A stretch of 64,000 nucleotides of DNA from Medicago truncatula (GCF_003473485.1 NC_053043.1:6396001-6460000); one strand, 5' to 3'. Shown: positions 34,554 through 47,214, counted from the first letter of the stretch. Notes: a model not told the origin generated them from the sequence alone. Made by a program: numbers and translations.

Positions 34554-35468
34554 ACCCCTCAGGTCAAAACACCAAAATAATAACCAACCTATGATTCGTT
34601 GTGTTAATTTCCAAGCTGTCACCAGCCCAATATTGCATTCAACATCTCATTGTTCCCCAACTAACCCCTATTTCCATCCATGCATTCGTTGAAGTTGAAG
34701 CTCCGTTGTTCAAACTACATTCTTAGAAATCGCAATAGAAGTATGGATGGACCTGTGTTTGGAGCCTCTGACATGCAACAAAGCAGACATTATAGTTTCC
34801 TTTAGTTTTCCTGTAGAAAATATCCAATGCTTCAGCCAATTTCTCAGCACCACCAGTATGACACTTTGTTACCTCTCTTGCTCCAAACTATATTCAATCT
34901 CCCCATACACCAAAACCAGACCCAATCCTTCTGTCGACGCTAGTACTTGTCGTGTACATAAAAACAACGCTATGATCAATCTATTGTGGTCTGCAGAATT
35001 TTAATATAACAATAACACATTAAGTCGATCCAACTAACAAACTATATCCCTAAATTTATAAGGGAGAAATGAAACTTAGCTAATTCGTTATTTGATTCTG
35101 AAACATGGAAAACCTGATCAAATATAATTTCAATTAAAGATTAACATTTCAACTTTAACTAAAATTTATTAAAGAGTTTATTGACGACTATTCATTCAAT
35201 CAAAAAGATGTTTATTAACTTTTATTTTTATAAAAACAAGAGTAATATTAAAATAAAAAAAGGAAACAAAGAAATTGGGAAGACAAATGCCAAAACCCAA
35301 TAGAAGAAGAAAAACAAAGCGATTTGCTAAAAAATAAACAAAAACAAAAAGATACAGAGAGGAAACCAAGACAAAACCACTACAACTAAAGAAGAACTAC
35401 CTAAAGAGACAATTGATGACACTTAAAAAATAATTAATAATTAATTCTCTTAACTGTTTTGATTTTTC
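34554..35468. other. Intergenic DNA, no gene seen
   Basis: An 85-residue plus-strand frame (34,747-35,004) is Ser/Cys-rich and has no recognisable domain. The remainder is A-rich. Confidence 0.45.
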
Positions 35469-35480
35469 TCACTTAATTCT

Positions 35481-35652
35481 TTTTTTTTCTTTCACACCGG
35501 TTTTCGACCCACCAATGGTGGACGACTAATCCGGCTCATGCGTAGAGGCATGCGCACTGGCCAAGTGTTGTTCCCCCTGGAAATCGAATCTGGTATTCCC
35601 CGGATACGTCCTTTGAATGAGCTTCTTGCCACTGGAGCCCAAACAACTCGGT
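35481..35652 (-). mobile_element. tRNA-derived SINE with 12-bp target duplication
   Basis: TCACTTAATTCT flanks the element on both sides (35,469-35,480 and 35,653-35,664). On the minus strand it begins with a tRNA-like head (box A-like CTCCAGTGGCAAGAAGCTC, box B-like CAGATTCGATTTCC), has a GC-rich body and ends in GAAAGAAAAAAAA at the duplication. Intact-looking, hence fairly young. Confidence 0.88.
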
Positions 35653-35714
35653 TCACTTAATTCTAGTACTAAATGAAGGGTTATTCCTTCCTCATTATCC
35701 TTTTTCCATAATAA

Positions 35715-35830
35715 CTAGTTAGAAACCCGTGCTTCGCTAACGTATTCGATAAAAAAAAAAATCGAAAGAAGAGATGAAATAGAAATTTTTGTTCCGTGCT
35801 TCGCTAACGTTATTGAACCCGTGCTAGTTT
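35715..35830 (-). mobile_element. Helitron 3' end fragment
   Basis: On the minus strand the sequence ends GAAGCACGGGTTTCTAACTAG followed by T, nearly the same tip as the Helitron at 20,081, but the hairpin's left arm is eroded. The first bases inward (GATAAAAAAAA, TCGAAAGAAGAGATG) match the 20,120 region too. A degenerate second copy of the tip sequence sits at 35,795-35,825. No matching 5' tip was found in the next kilobase. Confidence 0.6.
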
Positions 35831-36992
35831 TTGTTTACGTCCAACAACTCTTTGTTTAAGACATTTTTGTTCGACAACTTGGAGAACCAGTTAGAGGTTA
35901 ATGGAATAGAAATAATATATGATGTGGAAAATTTTAATAGAAGTGTGTTAGAGGGTGTGATCTTAACATTTCTTTTTTTAAGAAATTTAGTTTTTTATTA
36001 GTCCAAAGTTAAACGATATTCATTCATTCAAATTGATGGAATACATCAGATACAATAACTTGATCAATATCATTAAAAACGTAAATAGTGAATCTACGAA
36101 AAAACTCACAACACCCAAGTTAATAGCATACAACGACAAAATACGTACAAATAATATGATAAAATCTAAATCACCATAATACATATTTGCAACGTTGACG
36201 CCCAAATTATAGATTGAATTTGTGACTGTCTGAAGTTGATCTTTCAATAAGAACCAAACAAACACCGTACAACAAGATGCGAAATCAAACAACGCTGCAC
36301 AAGACGACGAACAACACAACGACACACTCAGACGACAAAATCACGAAAAAACACAAAGGAAAAAACTTGATATATGTAGAAAACACTTATTTAAATTGAA
36401 AGAAATGGGAAGAAAAAAAAGATGCAGATAAGTGATTTTATCTTAAAAAAATGACCTAAAACCACCTCACCTCGATGAGTGAAAGAGAAAGCGAACTTAG
36501 AAAGAAGGTGAAATTTCTCTCACTAAAATATTTAGGCTCGATTTAATTTTTAATTTTGTTTGAGTATAAATTTTATGTTTTTATTTAACTGTCATTTTAA
36601 TAATTTAAAGATATATTTTATCAACTTCATCCGTGTTAATTACTCCTACATCCTAGTTACTTTTTTCAATAAAATTAATTAAGGAGTACAAAATTCTTTT
36701 TTTTTTGCCCTTTTTGAAAGGAGGAGAGTACAAAGTTAGGTTATGAATTAATGTAATAAAATAAATAAATTTTTTTATGTAAGTTGCTCTTGTGAGAAAG
36801 GCCACTTAGATGGCAACAAAGTTAACATTCTTGACGAAATTGACAAGTAACCGTCTCTCATTGTGGGTGGGTCATTCAACAACCAACACATGATCAATCA
36901 AAATCCCATTCTCCACTTCACAAAAGTAAAATCCCAACCAAATCCATGTCACACAAATCCCCAAAAATAATCACTTTTTTATTATTCCACCT
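35831..36992. other. Intergenic DNA and upstream region of DUF616 gene
   Basis: A 101-residue minus frame (36,020-36,325) has no recognised domain. The last few hundred bases form the presumed promoter of the gene at 36,993; no clear TATA box stands out. Confidence 0.45.
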
Positions 36993-39822
36993 ATGGGGAA
37001 GCTAATAACAACTTCCAAACCTCTCATTCTCAAATCAAAACTCCTCTGTTTTTCACTTTTCTATCTCTTCACCACTCTTTTTCTTGCTCTTTACACCACC
37101 CTCTCCCAATCCAAATGCTTCTTCAGATCATCCCCTTCAGATCCCATTCTCAATTCTCTCTTCAATTACCCTTCTTCTTATGGTGAACATAAATACGCTG
37201 TCTCAACCACTCGTTCTACGTGTTCTTCCCCTGTTTTCTTTTCAGGTAATTTACAATGACCCTTCATGTTTTTATGATCAAGATCATAACTTTTTGTTAA
37301 TGGCTTGTTGTTTATGTATTCAGATTATTGGGATGTTGTCGATGAAATTGAGAATTTTCGGAAAAAATCTCGAGGTAATGGACGTGTTCTTAGGTATATG
37401 CAGGGCAATGTTGGTACTTTTGGTGGGAATTTCAGCAATGTTAAGAGGTTTTCTTATTTTAATCATCCAAATGATAGCATTGAAGTTCCATGTGGATTTC
37501 TCAAGGAATTTCCAATCAGTGATTCTGGTTAGTTACGTATAAATCATTTGGTTATATCTCAATTTACTTGGAAATATTCAACCATGATGTTTCTATTGGT
37601 TTTAATTAATATATTCTAACGAATTTTAAAATCGACGGTCGCCATAATAATCATGTTCGCATCGCGATCTTTGATATTATATAAAATACATGTATGGATT
37701 GACGGTGAAGGTAGTAGAACACGGTGAGTCATTGTGATTGCAACACAAGCTACACTTTGGAGCTTCACACTATCACACTGACATTGTGATTTTGCAAAAC
37801 TCACCGCCAATCCAAACATACAAGACATTGTGCTTCATGCGATTTTAACCACAATCACGATATAGTCATAGATACATAAAAAAATATTGATGTTGTTACA
37901 TACCTTTTCTTAAAACCCCGAATTTAAGTTTTTTTGATATGGAAAATTGTTATTCAATGAAATTTGCTTGTTTAGGATTGTAATTTGCTTGTTTGTATTT
38001 TGATGCAGATAGAATGGCCATGGAAAAATGTGACAAAGTAGTAGTAGTTTCAGCAATCTTCAATGACCATGACAAAATAAGACAACCAAAGGGACTTGGA
38101 ATCAAAACACTAGAAAATGTGTGTTTCTTCATGTTTGTGGACGATGTTACCCTCAAAGGTTTAGAACATCATGGAATGATTTCAATAAAATCCCAAGAAT
38201 ACAAGATAGGTGTGTGGAGGCTTGTGAAGGTTGCAAAAGATGATTTGTATCAGAGCCCAGCAATGAATGGGATTATACCAAAATATTTAATCCATAGACT
38301 ATTTCCAAATTCACAATTCAGTATTTGGATAGATGCAAAGTTGCAACTCATGGTTGATCCTTTGTTGTTGATTCATTCACTTGTTATAAAGGAGAATGTA
38401 GATATGGCTATATCAAAACATCCTTTTTATGTTCATACAATGGAAGAAGCAATGGCAACTGCTAGGTGGAAGAAATGGTGGGATGTTAATGCATTGAAGG
38501 TGCAAATGGAGACATACTGTAAAAATGGATTGCAACCATGGAGTCCTAGCAAGCAGCCCTATGCATCAGGTAACCACTCTTTCAAATTTTGGACACCTAA
38601 TTACCTACATAGTAATACTTAAAGAATGAAGATTGAAGCAATAAATCTGGTTGAGGATTTGAGATATCACATGCTCCAGCAAGCAAATTAGTTGCCAGGT
38701 AAATGCATGGTTGAACACTTGGACTTGCAATGAGTTAAAAATTAGGTGATATGTTAATTTTGTTGAAGCTCTAAATTGTAGTTTTTGTTTCAAATGATTT
38801 TTTTTTTTAAAATCCACAACTAATCCAAACTTGTTCCAAGTAAGTTTTTTTGGTCTTATCCTCTGGTTTCTTGTAAAAAAAACTTGATAATCCAAAGTTT
38901 GATTGAGAAGTAATTTAAGTCTTACCAAAAATTATTATTGTCATGATTCGAACTTATGTTATCTCAAACAATTCGTTCATAATGGATTATTAAACACTAA
39001 ACCGAATCCCTTGGTAAAGCATTAAGTAATATAAAACTAATTTTAAATCAACATCAATCTATTTTATGTGCTGCATATTATGGAATATTTAATATAATTA
39101 TACCACATATACCTTTTTGGCTTCTGAAAATAGAATTCATAGTATTTTATAAGTACCAACCTGGAAGATTGTGAAGAGGATATTATTTTAATAATGAACA
39201 TGAGAATTTTACGCCACCATTTGATCATAAAAGTATTGTTGCTAGTTTTTGATATTGTCAGTGATCAATTCTCAATTCCTACAAAAGCACAATGTTTATT
39301 TAGCTCAGTTGATTAAAATCAAGAGTGAGATTACTTATTCCACCCTTCAACTAACAATACAATGATACTATCAAATTTGAAACTTTTTATTAACTATGTC
39401 CATGACTAATACTGTTGTGTGCGCACAAAAGTTTAAAAAGTTTCCTGTTTCAATTGGCTTTGGCAGATGTACCAGACAGTGCATTAATATTGAGGAGGCA
39501 TGGAGTAGGAAATAACCTTTTCTCATGTCTAATGTTCAATGAGTTGGAGGCATTTAATCCAAGAGATCAACTACCCTTTGCATTTGTTAGGGATCACATG
39601 AATCCTAAAATGAAGCTGAACATGTTTGAGGTGGAAGTTTTTGAACAAGTGGCAGTAGAGTATAGGCACAATCTCAAGAGCAGTGATGGGACCACATTGA
39701 AGAAAATGTCTAGTTCAAGAAGAACCAAAAGGGCAGCACCAGATTTGTATGTTCATAATGGTAGCTGTTGTGGTGGGTGCCACAAGTATCTTTCTACAAT
39801 GTGGGGTGATTCCAATGATTGA
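36993..39822 (+). CDS. TOD1: DUF616 (TOD1/MUCI70-type) type II membrane protein
   Basis: Four exons (36993-37245, 37324-37527, 38009-38569, 39467-39822), GT-AG with identical phase 1 joins, give 457 residues, close to the length I recall for Arabidopsis TOD1 (about 462). One membrane anchor lies near residues 18-36 (LLCFSLFYLFTTLFLALYTT), followed by a lumenal DUF616 domain. Marks are CDKVVVVSAIFNDHDKIRQP, VCFFMFVDD, NSQFSIWIDAKLQLMVDPLL, an ISKHPFYVHTMEEA block, and NLFSCLMFNELEAFNPRDQL before a basic tail. DUF616 looks like a glycosyltransferase fold. TOD1 has been reported as a Golgi ceramidase acting in turgor control of pollen tubes and guard cells, while MUCI70 acts in pectin synthesis, so the enzymology is debatable. 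The synteny argues for TOD1. Frame intact. Confidence 0.88.
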
Positions 39823-40252
39823 TATTTGATTCACCTAGCACAAGAGTAGAAAAGAAGTCAAAACAAAAACTAAAGCTAAAAGAACCTAACAGGATTAGTA
39901 TTTTTTTTTTTCTTTTCATAGAAAGTTTATAGGTGAGTTGAGTGTCAAGGTTCGGCGCATAATGTTAGCAGATGTATTTATAATTATCCATCAACGAGGT
40001 CTTTAAATTGACAACGTGAGTTGATCTCATTCCCTATAACACCGATACTTCTGATTGAAGGTGTGTTTCAAATATAACATATGTTTGTGTTTGACATTAA
40101 CGCAACACTAACACATGTGATTACTTTCAATTATGTGGTTTATTCAAGTAATTAATTGTGTAGGCATGTAAGTGTCTGATGTCTATGTCTATGTGACAGT
40201 GCTTCATTCTCATGTCATTTTCGAATATGAGTCAACTTATCTCAGTTAGCAC
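39823..40252. other. Downstream region of DUF616 gene
   Basis: Presumed 3' UTR and spacer; nothing else recognised. Confidence 0.5.
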
Positions 40253-40255
40253 TAA

Positions 40256-41506
40256 GACCATGTACAATGGTTAAACCCATTCAACAACGGTCAACATCCA
40301 CTTTTTCAATTCCAACACTCTACATCATTTTCTCTCTCTTAATTCAACACTCATTCAACTTTTACCCTCTACAATTGTTTTTTCATTCAACACTTTACCC
40401 CACCACCTTTTATTTCTTATTCTTATTTAATTTTATATTTTTGTTTTTATAATTACAATTATCGATTATAATTAAATTAAAATAAAAAAACACCTAATAT
40501 TTTTTTTTTTGTAAAAACAAAATTTATTTAAATAATTTATTTTTATTTTCTTAACTTAAAATGCAATACAAGAAACTAAGCACGCGACACACAAATAGCT
40601 TAAATGCAAGACAACACACAAGTAATTTATTTAGTACGATACAAATCATCTTCAATCACGAAACATTCCAAACTCTGTCCATATGCGCTTCACTAGATCT
40701 GCTTGCAATTCGTGATGAACATTTGAATCACGCAACTCGGATCTAGCACACACATGATTTTCAAAAGTGGGTAACACCTCGGTCGAGTATGGTTGCGGTG
40801 TACTAGATCTATAATTTGGATTAAAGTTGTTTGGAACAGAGGATGGGTGATTGAAATTTGATGCAAAACCAAAATTAGGCATGTTTTGAGGATATTGGTT
40901 TGGAAATTGATTTGGGTTTTGAGGATGTCGGTTGGAAAATTGATTTGCGTGTTGATAATTGTTGGGATTTTGGTAGCTAAATGGGTAATCAGAAGAATTT
41001 TGGGTGTTGAATTGATTATTATTGGGATCCATTTTACTAAATAAAGACTAAAACTTCAAAAGAAAATCTAATAAAAAGATTAAGAGAGTGAAAAACTTGG
41101 TTTTTTTTCTATATCCAAATCAAATGATCAAAGTCTCTATTCATAGAGGAAAAAAATCACGAATTTTGGTAAAAAAAAATTATTTGCAATTAAATAATTG
41201 AGTCTAAAATATTAAGATGATAAAAATCGAAGCAGCCAATCGTAACATACCAAGTGTCCCAGCTTTATCCAAAACACTTTCTCTCTCCAAGTGCACAGGC
41301 TCCGCACGCGCCCTGTCGGCGCGTGCATCTCATGCGCTAGCTTTGCCAAACCATAATGCGCCACGTGGCCTGACCGAGACAGAGTTCAACATGTTGATTT
41401 GCTCATCACCTCTTTCCTCCACATCATTTTCCTATCATTTTCAACAACCTCATTCCAATGATTCAACATATTGAAGGAGGCTTTCAATAGCTCATTGGAC
41501 ATGGTC
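40256..41506 (-). mobile_element. PIF/Harbinger element, internally deleted, target TAA
   Basis: TAA flanks both sides (40,253-40,255 and 41,507-41,509). Terminal inverted repeats are GACCATGTACAATGG at the left and, reversed, GACCATGTCCAATGAG at the right. Three-base TWA duplications and GG/GACC-type tips are the signature of this superfamily. The interior holds one minus-strand frame (40,652-41,032) made of pieces of both Harbinger genes. The same family occurs as a shorter MITE at 10,139-10,838. Confidence 0.88.
40652..41032 (-). pseudogene. Chimeric Harbinger remnant ORF
   Basis: 126 residues. The N-terminus (MDPNNNQFNTQNSSDYPFS, then Asn/Pro/Gln-rich repeats such as QNPNQFPNQYPQNMP) is the low-complexity start of plant Harbinger ORFs. 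The C-terminus (HHELQADLVKRIWTEFG) matches the last helix of the DDE transposase (typical form H..LQxDLVEHIW). The whole catalytic core between them is gone, so an internal deletion fused the ends in frame. It cannot be a transposase; whether the short protein is made is unknown. Confidence 0.65.
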
Positions 41507-41510
41507 TAAC

Positions 41511-42128
41511 ACTTTGTTTGGTAGAAGAGAAATGTTGAAGAGAGAGATATCAAAGAGAGAAATAGTAGAGAAACTAGCATTTTCTCTTGTTTGGCACACA
41601 CATGAAAGAAAGAAGAGAGACAAATTTGTGGTGGGGGCCCACGTGTTTTTTCTTCTCTCCAAAACAGCAGAGAAAGGCGTGGGAAGTTGCTCATTTAAGT
41701 ATTTTTACTTTTTTTCCCTTTAACTTATGATGTAGCTACGCCTATGTTGTTGTTGTTATATCATCACATGTGACTTTTTTTCTTTTTCTTGGGTTCATTT
41801 AATTAATATTAATAAACCATTAATTATTTTATTAATTAAATTATAATTAAGTAAAAATAAAATAAATTCAGTTTAATAATTGAGGCATTTCAATTAATTA
41901 ATTGAATTAAAATAAAAATAAAATAATTGGATGAGAGGATATTTTTTTCAAGGACATTCTTGTACTTTAAAAAATAATCAACACTTCTCTCTTCTTTATT
42001 TCTCTTCTCTCTCACCTGTACCAAACAATACCTCAAATCTACTCTATTTATCACCTCTTTCTCTTCTCCCTTACTCTCTCTCACCTATTTCTCTCTTCTT
42101 ATTTTCTTCTCGCAACCAAACACACCCT
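41511..42128. mobile_element. Inverted-repeat MITE adjoining the Harbinger element
   Basis: Ends TTTGTTTGGTAGAAGAGAAA (left) and, reversed, GTGTTTGGTTGCGAGAAGAAAA (right). Inside both ends are purine/pyrimidine-rich blocks of GAGAGA/TCTCTC. It starts only a few bases after the TAA of the Harbinger element. No clean target duplication; hAT-like tips are a guess. Confidence 0.55.
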
Positions 42129-42524
42129 TATCATCAATGTAGTTTCTAAAATATCATTATCTCTTCAATTTAATTTTTAAAGTATATAAATATCATAGCT
42201 CTTAAAATATATAAAATTCGTCAATTTAATCTCTACTATTAAGATGTCAAGGACTAATATAACAAATTTGCATATATTTTAGAGTTTGAATTGACACATT
42301 TCATATACTTTAAAAATTAAATGGAAGAGGTAATAATAATTGAGACATGCTAACAAATATCATAAAGCCATGCACTCTTAAGAAGTTTAAAAAAAAAATT
42401 TCTTTTGTAAATGATGTATTCAACTGATTGAAACATTAAAAGATAACTTTTTTAAATAAAATTTATCAATTTCTTTTTTAAATCATTAGCAAAAACACTT
42501 GTTAACGTAACTCATACTAATTTA

Positions 42525-42707
42525 GAGAAATGATATTTGTACAACCACTTTGTGACAATTTTTTGACAATTTTCTCTCACATATTCACATTATACTCTTA
42601 TTTTCTCTCTTCCTTTTTCTCTCTTCATTGTTTTTGACCAATAAAAAGAGAGAAAAAAGAGGTTGTCATAAAAGTTGTTTTAAATAGATGTTCAAATATC
42701 ACTGCTC
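42525..42707. mobile_element. Short MITE, family A, copy 3
   Basis: Begins GAGAAATGATATTTGTACAA and ends TTCAAATATCACTGCTC, the clearest inverted ends of the three copies (6020, 13,603). Confidence 0.7.
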
Positions 42708-44006
42708 AATAATTTAACAACAAAATTGACAGGTTATTACAGAGATAAAGACAAGGACACCATTTGATAACCTGTTACATTGACAGGAATGTTTCCTTCC
42801 TTCATTCGTCTCTTTTGTACTTGTTCCTTTCCGAATCTTCTCTTTGCTCTTTTTTTTTTTGGCTTAAATTATTGTTGTTCTAAACTCTAAAGAGTGGAAA
42901 AAACAATGGAATCATTATGAGAACGATTTCTTTAATACTAATAAATGAAAGGTTCAATAATTCATAGGTAGCTTGGGACGGAGAAAGCAATGAAAACTCT
43001 AAAATCAACGTATTATTCACTCTTTGCCTACATACGTCTAGGAGAGAAAAAGGGCAAAAGAAGAGTAATTATAAAACTTGTCTTCAAAGTTTGAACCATA
43101 ATTCATGCTATTGGTAAAATAAAGCCATAAACCATGTTCATATGCATGTGTGTTTTGCAATTTTCATATATTTATTTAGAATATAGATTGTAAGATTTTT
43201 TCTTCATAAGTAAGCATACAATAGTGTAGTGTTAAATATTTTGAAAGATGATTTTGTCATCCATTGCAGTCATAATCAGTTCAAAAGATTAATATTTGCA
43301 ATTTGCACACGAAAGACACTCGATCAACATAAAAAAATCTTCTTCAAACATCCAGAGAAAGATTAAAGTTTGGTTTGCTACTATACCCTATATGCAAAAT
43401 TTATTTAGCATTTAATTTTTTTTAAAAAATAAATTAATATGAAAATATGACATGACATTTATTAATTTGATGAGAGATACATACCCAACTAAATTATATG
43501 GATATCATTGTGTTCATAAAGTAAACGTCTAGAAGCCAATTCAAACGAAATTGAGAGAAAAACTCAAGCCTAATTACTAAGTCTCAAACAACCCTTTTAA
43601 TTTTCGTTTCATTCGAGCACAATATTTTTCATAATTTAGATCATAACCATTGAATCGTTTTTTGCCACATATCCTACATCAATGCAATAAAAATACTAAA
43701 TAGAGATATAAATAGAATAGATCAGGACTCATCATGATCATACCGTAATAAATTGGTAAACAAAATGATGAATGAGGATAATTTTTTTTTGAAAGAAATG
43801 TGAGAGGATTCAATAGACTGATTTTCTTACATTAGGCCATGACCACCTATCCTTATTTTAACTACCACACCCTTCGGTCCCAAGCTACAAAAAATCCACC
43901 CCTTTTATTCCCATTCTAATTCTAGCTAGTTCTATTAAAAACTCCCACCTTGAACCTAAATTTAATTTTCCATATAAACAGACAAATCAGATATATCAAG
44001 CAACAA
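42708..44006. other. Intergenic DNA, upstream of DUF538 gene
   Basis: No coding region recognised. The DUF538 promoter should lie in the last few hundred bases; CCATATAAAC at 43,969 is too close to the ATG to be a sure TATA box. Confidence 0.45.
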
Positions 44007-44504
44007 ATGAAAAACATGGCATGCCAACAACGTCAAATTATAGAGCAACAAAGGAATGAGGCAGAGATATTCAAGGGGGAAGCAATATGCAAGCAAAAAT
44101 CACGGCTTCTCCTAGACGAAATGTTGCTTCCAAGAGGATTGCTTCCTTTGGACAACATTGTGGAAATGGGTATCAACCGTGTCACAGGTTTCGTGTGGCT
44201 CAGGCAAAGACAAAAAAAGGTGCACCGGTTCAATGCCATCGGTCGCACGGTTTCCTTTGATACAGAGGTCACGGCCTTCGTGGAGGAACATGTTATGCGA
44301 AGGATCACCGGTGTTAAGACCAAAGAGTTGTTTGTATGGCTCCCGGTATCGACAATCTTCATCGATGATCCTTCTTCCAATAAGATCTTGTTTGCCAATT
44401 CCTCTGGGATTGCTAGGTCGTTTCCTCTCTCAGCCTTCAATCTCCAAGAAGATCAAACACCGCAACAACATCTACGTCCACAGTCAACAACAAACTTTTT
44501 TTGA
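44007..44504 (+). CDS. DUF538 family protein
   Basis: A single exon of 165 residues. The ATG at 44,007 (MKNMACQQ) is the first in frame; a second ATG at 44,016 is possible. The DUF538 core runs from about residue 25 to 145: LLLDEMLLPRGLLPLDNIVE, GINRVTGFVWLRQRQKKVH, ISFDTEV-type SFDTEVTAFVEEHVMRRI, TGVKTKELFVWLPVSTIFID and SSGIARSFPLSAF. No signal peptide is visible, placing it with the cytosolic, SVB-like members. These are small lipid- or chlorophyll-binding-like BPI-fold proteins of uncertain role (trichome growth, stress). I recall DUF538 genes next to both TOD1 and nMAT1 in Arabidopsis, so its place here is expected. The tail (TPQQHLRPQSTTNFF) is not conserved. Confidence 0.88.
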   Translation: MKNMACQQRQIIEQQRNEAEIFKGEAICKQKSRLLLDEMLLPRGLLPLDNIVEMGINRVTGFVWLRQRQKKVHRFNAIGRTVSFDTEVTAFVEEHVMRRITGVKTKELFVWLPVSTIFIDDPSSNKILFANSSGIARSFPLSAFNLQEDQTPQQHLRPQSTTNFF

Positions 44505-45354
44505 TTTTTTTTTTCTTCCTTATACTTTATTAGGATGGAAAGAATGAGTTGCATGTTTATACACTCACAAATTTGTAATTTAATCTAGTGTTTGTAATAT
44601 TTTTTAATTAGTTTAGGTATTTAATTAAAATAGTTATATTACTTTTTTTTTACAATTACATTTTTTTGTTAACGTGGCCAATCAAAACTTGATGAATTCT
44701 ACCTTAATTACTATTATTTGTTGTTTAAACTTGATTAATTCAAATATTATTTGGTGTTTATAACAGTTTTCGGTTTTATGCTTCCATTACCATATACAAT
44801 CGGCAAGACAATGCATTGATAACCAGTTATGCTCTGAATGGATTTGAATATGCCATCCAATTATGCTATCTGAATGCTAATAGACTTTGCAATGCATTGC
44901 TACGATATTACTTTTATGGCTTGATTGGAGTTAATGTCTAATAACTCGCCTTCATAGTATTGGAGTGTCATCAGAAACTCCATCTTCTTTCGCAACGGTG
45001 ACCGTGAACTTTTGAGAGAGGTTTTGTGAGACAATCTGTTAATTGATCTATAGGGCTAACATGTTGAATTTTGAGTTTCCAGTGTCAATAGAGATGTGTT
45101 TCATATACATGCAATATACTAGATTTCGAGTAAGAAAGTGGCATGAGATTTTGCTAAAACAAAAAAGGCGGCATGAGATTGTGACAAAGGATGGAAGGTG
45201 TTGAGAGAGATGATCCAAGATGGGTAGAAGTGTTAACATCTCCAAATCAATTTAAAAAACTAAAACCTATGCAACAAAATTGGATATTATAAGATATTTG
45301 TTGAATTTCTTTTTGTGAAAACAGATAGAATCTGATGCCGCGTTTATAAATTCT
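44505..45354. other. Intergenic DNA, no gene seen
   Basis: 3' flank of the DUF538 gene and spacer. Nothing else recognised. Confidence 0.5.
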
Positions 45355-45365
45355 AAAACTTATTT

Positions 45366-46601
45366 GTTTTTTTTTTTTTTTGGGAAATATTATATATTTA
45401 TTTGAATGCAATACAAATAATATTTTTTATTGCATAGAGGGTCAAAAGGCTCGAGAAAATTACATCTTAACCTAACGAGGGTAACCCCCGTTTGGTCAGC
45501 AACTAACAAGTGCATAATTTGAGCCAGGCACGACTCATAACCCATCATATTTGAAATCATGCTACACCCCATATTGGCCAGTGCATCATCACAAGAATTT
45601 GCCTCGCGAAAAGTGTATTGCACTTTCACCTCCAAATCCAATTGTAACAAGCGCCTAGTTTTTTGCAACAAGCCACGACTAATCGGATTAATCGCTTCTC
45701 CATTTGAATGTGTCCTAGTCACAGTTAAAGAATCAAAACTCAGCTCCACCGAATTCAAACCCAACCTCCTAGCATACTGAAGACCTTCATACACCCCCCA
45801 ACGTTGAGCAATATAAGAAGGAACTATTTGGAGGTGTCATTGCTTGAATTTTATGCAAAACATCTGATGGCAGCCACTGCTCAAGCATCAACCAATTCCA
45901 ATCACTATTCACATATGTTAAGTCTGCAACCTTTGCACCTAATAATTCCTAAAGGATAACGATACTTAGTTCGGAGATGTTCATATCAGAATCAAGCTTA
46001 TTTTGTTTCCAAGCATCAATATTTTTTCCATTACCAATTGACCAAAAACTATTACGCACTATTTCTGGCCAAAGTTTCACCATCACTTTCCACAAGCTTC
46101 GAGTCTGAAGACCTAGCTGAAACTGAATCATTGTCACAAAATCAGTATCCCTTTGATATTTGCCTCTTAATACATCACTCCATACGGACTTCTCTCTGAA
46201 TAAACTCCCCAACACAATTTCATAAGACAAGCCTTGTTCATCACATGAAGTTTCCTAATGCCCAAACCACCATGGCACTTTGGTTGAGTAATAATATCCC
46301 GACTAATCACACGATGGCGTCTACTCGTCTCCGTATCACCCTATTTAACAGCTCGTTGTATTTTTTTCATCTCTCCAATACAACTTTTAGGACTAACAGT
46401 CGTCATCATGGGATAGATAGGGACTGCTGCAAGTACACTTTTGGCCAAAGTCACTCTACCTGCAAATGAGAGGTGATTAGCTTTCCATCCAACAAGTTTA
46501 CAGTTAAGCTGGTCAATTATATACCGAAAGTCATTTTTCCAAGGAGTTCTACCAAGAACGGCAATACAAATAACTTAATTTAGTTTAGTTTCTGTTAAAA
46601 C
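45366..46601 (-). mobile_element. 5'-truncated LINE with 11-bp target duplication
   Basis: AAAACTTATTT flanks the insertion on both sides (45,355-45,365 and 46,602-46,612). On the minus strand it begins inside the reverse transcriptase ORF (LGRTPWKNDFRYIIDQLN, then WKANHLSFAGRVTLAKSVLA and GGLGIRKLHVMNKACLMKL). It continues through a zf-RVT-like region (SLWKVMVKLWPEIV, FWSIGNGKNIDAWK) and an RNase H domain (45,794-45,450; AARRLGL-type helix, VQYTFREANSCDDALANMG). It ends in a poly(A), seen as T-run 45,366-45,382. The coding parts are split by stops and frame shifts. Plant L1-clade, dead on arrival through 5' truncation. Confidence 0.88.
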
Positions 46602-46612
46602 AAAACTTATTT

Positions 46613-47214
46613 ATTAATATAATTTACTTTCTGTAAAATAATTTAATTTAGTCTGACAAAAAATTAATAATATTCAACTATTTATGTTGAATCATTATAA
46701 TGATCTAATTTTTCTATCGATTAGTCCTATTATTGCATTGTAATTTGGGTTTCCAACACAATATCACAATTACACAACAAGATTTGTGATGAGGTTACAG
46801 AAAATATATCAACATATTTAAATTTCAGCATTTATGTAAAATCTAATGAAAAAGCTTGACAATGTTAAGCACAATTCAACAATGTATAATTTTTATTTTT
46901 TTTATTACAACAATGTATAAAATTCTGTTTGTACATGTTGCCATGTTCTATACTGTCAGCAGTTAATTACAATTTACAAGTTACAAAACTTTCATCTGAG
47001 TTTCACCCTTCCAAAGAACACATTTTACCTTTCATTTAGATAAGGTCACTATGAAATAGTAACATTTCTTGTTAGAATATCATTTAAAGGACTTTTACAC
47101 TGAACATAAAAAATTGTTCAACAATGCACCTAACCATTTTTCTATGAGATCATCAATTTTGAAGCAGAACCTTGATATTTAGAAGACTCTGGTAATTTTC
47201 AATCAATGCCAAAC
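46613..47214. other. 3' flank of nMAT1
   Basis: Presumed 3' UTR of the minus-strand nMAT1 gene plus spacer; no other feature. Confidence 0.5.
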
